DNA from: Coriobacteriia bacterium | GTDB lineage: Bacteria > Actinomycetota > Coriobacteriia > Coriobacteriales > UBA8131 | NCBI GenBank assembly: GCA_009781525.1 | Contig: WQXZ01000085.1 | Coordinates: 1-7,444 of the forward strand | Length of the DNA: 7,444 nucleotides | Reading direction: 5' to 3' | Part shown: piece by piece, positions 6,070-7,444 of the stretch | How the letters are laid out: every line of letters begins with the position of its first letter | Position numbering within the stretch: position 1 is the first letter of the stretch | The notes under the pieces: generated by a model | The model's input: the letters and a program-made list of their open reading frames with translations, nothing else | Told to the model about the DNA's origin: nothing | The model's database searches: none | Program-made: the position numbers and the translations under genes

Positions 6070-7444
6070 ATGGATAATTCAGCAGACAGTAACAGTGTAC
6101 CAAATAGTAAAGATAGGTTTTTCGCTGCTGAAAAGCGGGCTAGAGCCCTCAAGGCAGAGATTATAAATGCGAACTATCTCTACTACGTGTTAGATGCTCC
6201 GGAGCTTTCCGATGCTGCCTATGATTCGCTACTGCGCGAGCTTGCCGAACTTGAAGCTGATTGGCCTGAGTTGAAGACAGACGACTCACCGACGCAGCGG
6301 GTTGGTGCTGCGCGTGCGGCGACCCCACCGGCAGCAAGTGCGGCTGCGCCCGCGGCGCCCGCGGCTGTCGAGAGCGCAGCGAACCCACCGGCAGCAAGTG
6401 CACCCACAGATAACTCCGACCCAACCAGTTTCACAGGTTTTGCATCAGCTACACATGCGAGCCGGATGTATTCTCTCGACAACGCAATGGATACTGACGA
6501 GCTTAGCGCCTGGCTAACGAAAACCATCGAGACCGCCTTTGACCTGGGCTATACAACGCCGACCTTTGCCTGCGAGCTGAAGATCGACGGGTCTTCGATT
6601 GCACTCACATATCGTGATGGAGCGCTGATCCGTGCGGCAACTCGAGGCGATGGTAGAGCAGGTGAGAATATCACTGACAACGCTCGGACAATTACTGATG
6701 TTCCACATAGCCTTATCGTCTGGGAAGAGCGTGATCTTATCCCTATGAATGAACAGGGCGGATTGGTATCGGCACCCGAGCAAGCCAGCCTGTTCGACTC
6801 GGATACCACGTCGCCGCTTGAGATTGAAGTGCGCGGCGAGGTTTTCATACCAAAGGCCAGTTTCGAGGCATTGAACCAGGTAATGCAGCGTGAAGCTGAT
6901 GCAGCGGAGAAGAGTGCGAGGCTGTTTGCCAATCCGCGCAATGCCGCAGCTGGATCACTCAGGCAGAAGGATCCCCAGGTCACAGCCTCAAGGGATCTTT
7001 CAACCTTTATCTACGGTATCGCTGACGCTTCATCGATTGGGGTTCACAGCCAATTCGAGCTGCTGGAGTGGCTTCGTAACGCGGGTTTTCATGTCAATCC
7101 GGATGTCAGGCTGTGCAAGTCCGTCGAGGAGGTGCTCGAGTTCTGCGAAGAGGCGGTTTCGCAGCGCGATTCTTTGCCTTACGAGATCGATGGTGTGGTC
7201 ATTAAGGTCAACGATTTCAGCTTGCAGGATGAGCTTGGCTTCACCACCAGAGCTCCGCGTTGGGCGATCGCTCTCAAGTTTCCACCTGAAGAGAAGACCA
7301 CCATTCTGCGTGACATTGTTGTGCAGGTTGGCCGCACGGGGGTTCTGACTCCTGTGGCGGAGTTCGATCCGGTTTTTGTAGCAGGTTCGACGATTACCAG
7401 GGCAACGTTGCACAACCTGGATGAGGTGCAGCGCAAGGACGTGC
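6070..7444 (+). CDS. ligA: NAD+-dependent DNA ligase, 5' part (continues past window)
   Basis: LigA seals nicks in DNA during replication and repair, using NAD+ to adenylate an active-site lysine. The first 458 residues are present; the rest of the OB fold, zinc finger, HhH and BRCT domains lie beyond the window edge. Domain Ia (about 15-78) has YYVLDAPELSDAAYD and SPTQRVG. The nucleotidyltransferase domain has K171 in CELKIDG, TRGDG, EVRGEVF, ANPRNAAAGSLRQKDP, IDGVVIKV (K379) and ALKFPP (K403); the OB fold begins with VQVGRTGVLTPVAEF (from 418). K171 compares with K115 in E. coli because of a short N-terminal extension and an Ala/Pro-rich insertion of about 38 residues at 79-120. A second insertion of about 28 acidic and polar residues (218-249) precedes EVRGEVF. 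ATG 6070 is the first possible start, since an in-frame TAG lies at 6058. It is probably expressed from its own leaderless promoter. Confidence 0.97.
   Translation, partial: MDNSADSNSVPNSKDRFFAAEKRARALKAEIINANYLYYVLDAPELSDAAYDSLLRELAELEADWPELKTDDSPTQRVGAARAATPPAASAAAPAAPAAVESAANPPAASAPTDNSDPTSFTGFASATHASRMYSLDNAMDTDELSAWLTKTIETAFDLGYTTPTFACELKIDGSSIALTYRDGALIRAATRGDGRAGENITDNARTITDVPHSLIVWEERDLIPMNEQGGLVSAPEQASLFDSDTTSPLEIEVRGEVFIPKASFEALNQVMQREADAAEKSARLFANPRNAAAGSLRQKDPQVTASRDLSTFIYGIADASSIGVHSQFELLEWLRNAGFHVNPDVRLCKSVEEVLEFCEEAVSQRDSLPYEIDGVVIKVNDFSLQDELGFTTRAPRWAIALKFPPEEKTTILRDIVVQVGRTGVLTPVAEFDPVFVAGSTITRATLHNLDEVQRKDV
6320..6401 (+). repeat. 22-base direct repeat within the ligA insertion
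   Basis: Positions 6320-6341 and 6380-6401 match at 21 of 22 bases, the second copy starting exactly 60 bases (20 codons) after the first. Both encode the peptide PPAASA in the same frame. Between them lies a GC-rich stretch of GCG, GCC and CCC codons coding for Ala and Pro. The repeat marks the Ala-rich insertion as a product of local duplication rather than an ancient domain. Confidence 0.85.

Noticed and set aside
6219..6527. Ala/Gly-rich minus-strand open frame opposite ligA
   Set aside because: It is a shadow of the Ala-rich insertion codons of ligA.

Overview
This window holds four complete genes and one partial gene, all on the + strand: pyrG (CTP synthase), an M20 family PepT-like peptidase, a LytTR response regulator, its membrane histidine kinase, and the 5' part of ligA (NAD+-dependent DNA ligase), which runs off the right edge. 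Base composition looks roughly half G+C. The actinobacterial-looking PyrG, the LytTR/7TM-kinase pair and an apparently leaderless ligA suggest a gut or oral actinobacterium of the Coriobacteriia type. That placement is an inference from gene style, not from a marker comparison.

Layout. Positions 1-270 contain no gene. They hold a weak promoter candidate and, at 109-219, a strikingly structured stretch (one hairpin followed by a three-way junction) that lies in the probable 5' leader of pyrG. PyrG (271-1926) is full length with an intact catalytic triad, but several usually invariant residues of the glutaminase lid, the glutamine pocket and the synthetase domain are changed. A weak terminator-like element follows. 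The peptidase (2061-3329) keeps all its metal ligands but carries a 41-residue Ala/Ser/Pro block encoded by an imperfect repeat of about 89% G+C. The regulator (3400-4137) and kinase (4156-5991) are 18 bases apart and form a two-component operon. Two hairpins fill the 78-base gap before ligA (6070 onward). ligA has no Shine-Dalgarno, but a TAGAAT box stands at the right distance for a leaderless mRNA.

How the genes relate. PyrG makes CTP for nucleic acid and lipid synthesis, LigA seals nicks during replication and repair, and the peptidase probably trims small peptides in the cytoplasm. The kinase/regulator pair probably senses an extracellular ligand through a jelly-roll-like domain and a 7TM unit. 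Apart from that pair, nothing ties the genes into one pathway.

The most unusual signals are three: the undescribed-looking pyrG leader structure, the divergent PyrG active-site lid and glutamine pocket, and the presence in two unrelated housekeeping enzymes of low-complexity Ala-rich insertions at domain-surface positions. I see no mobile element, CRISPR array, tRNA or rRNA, and no clear novel defence or mobile system.
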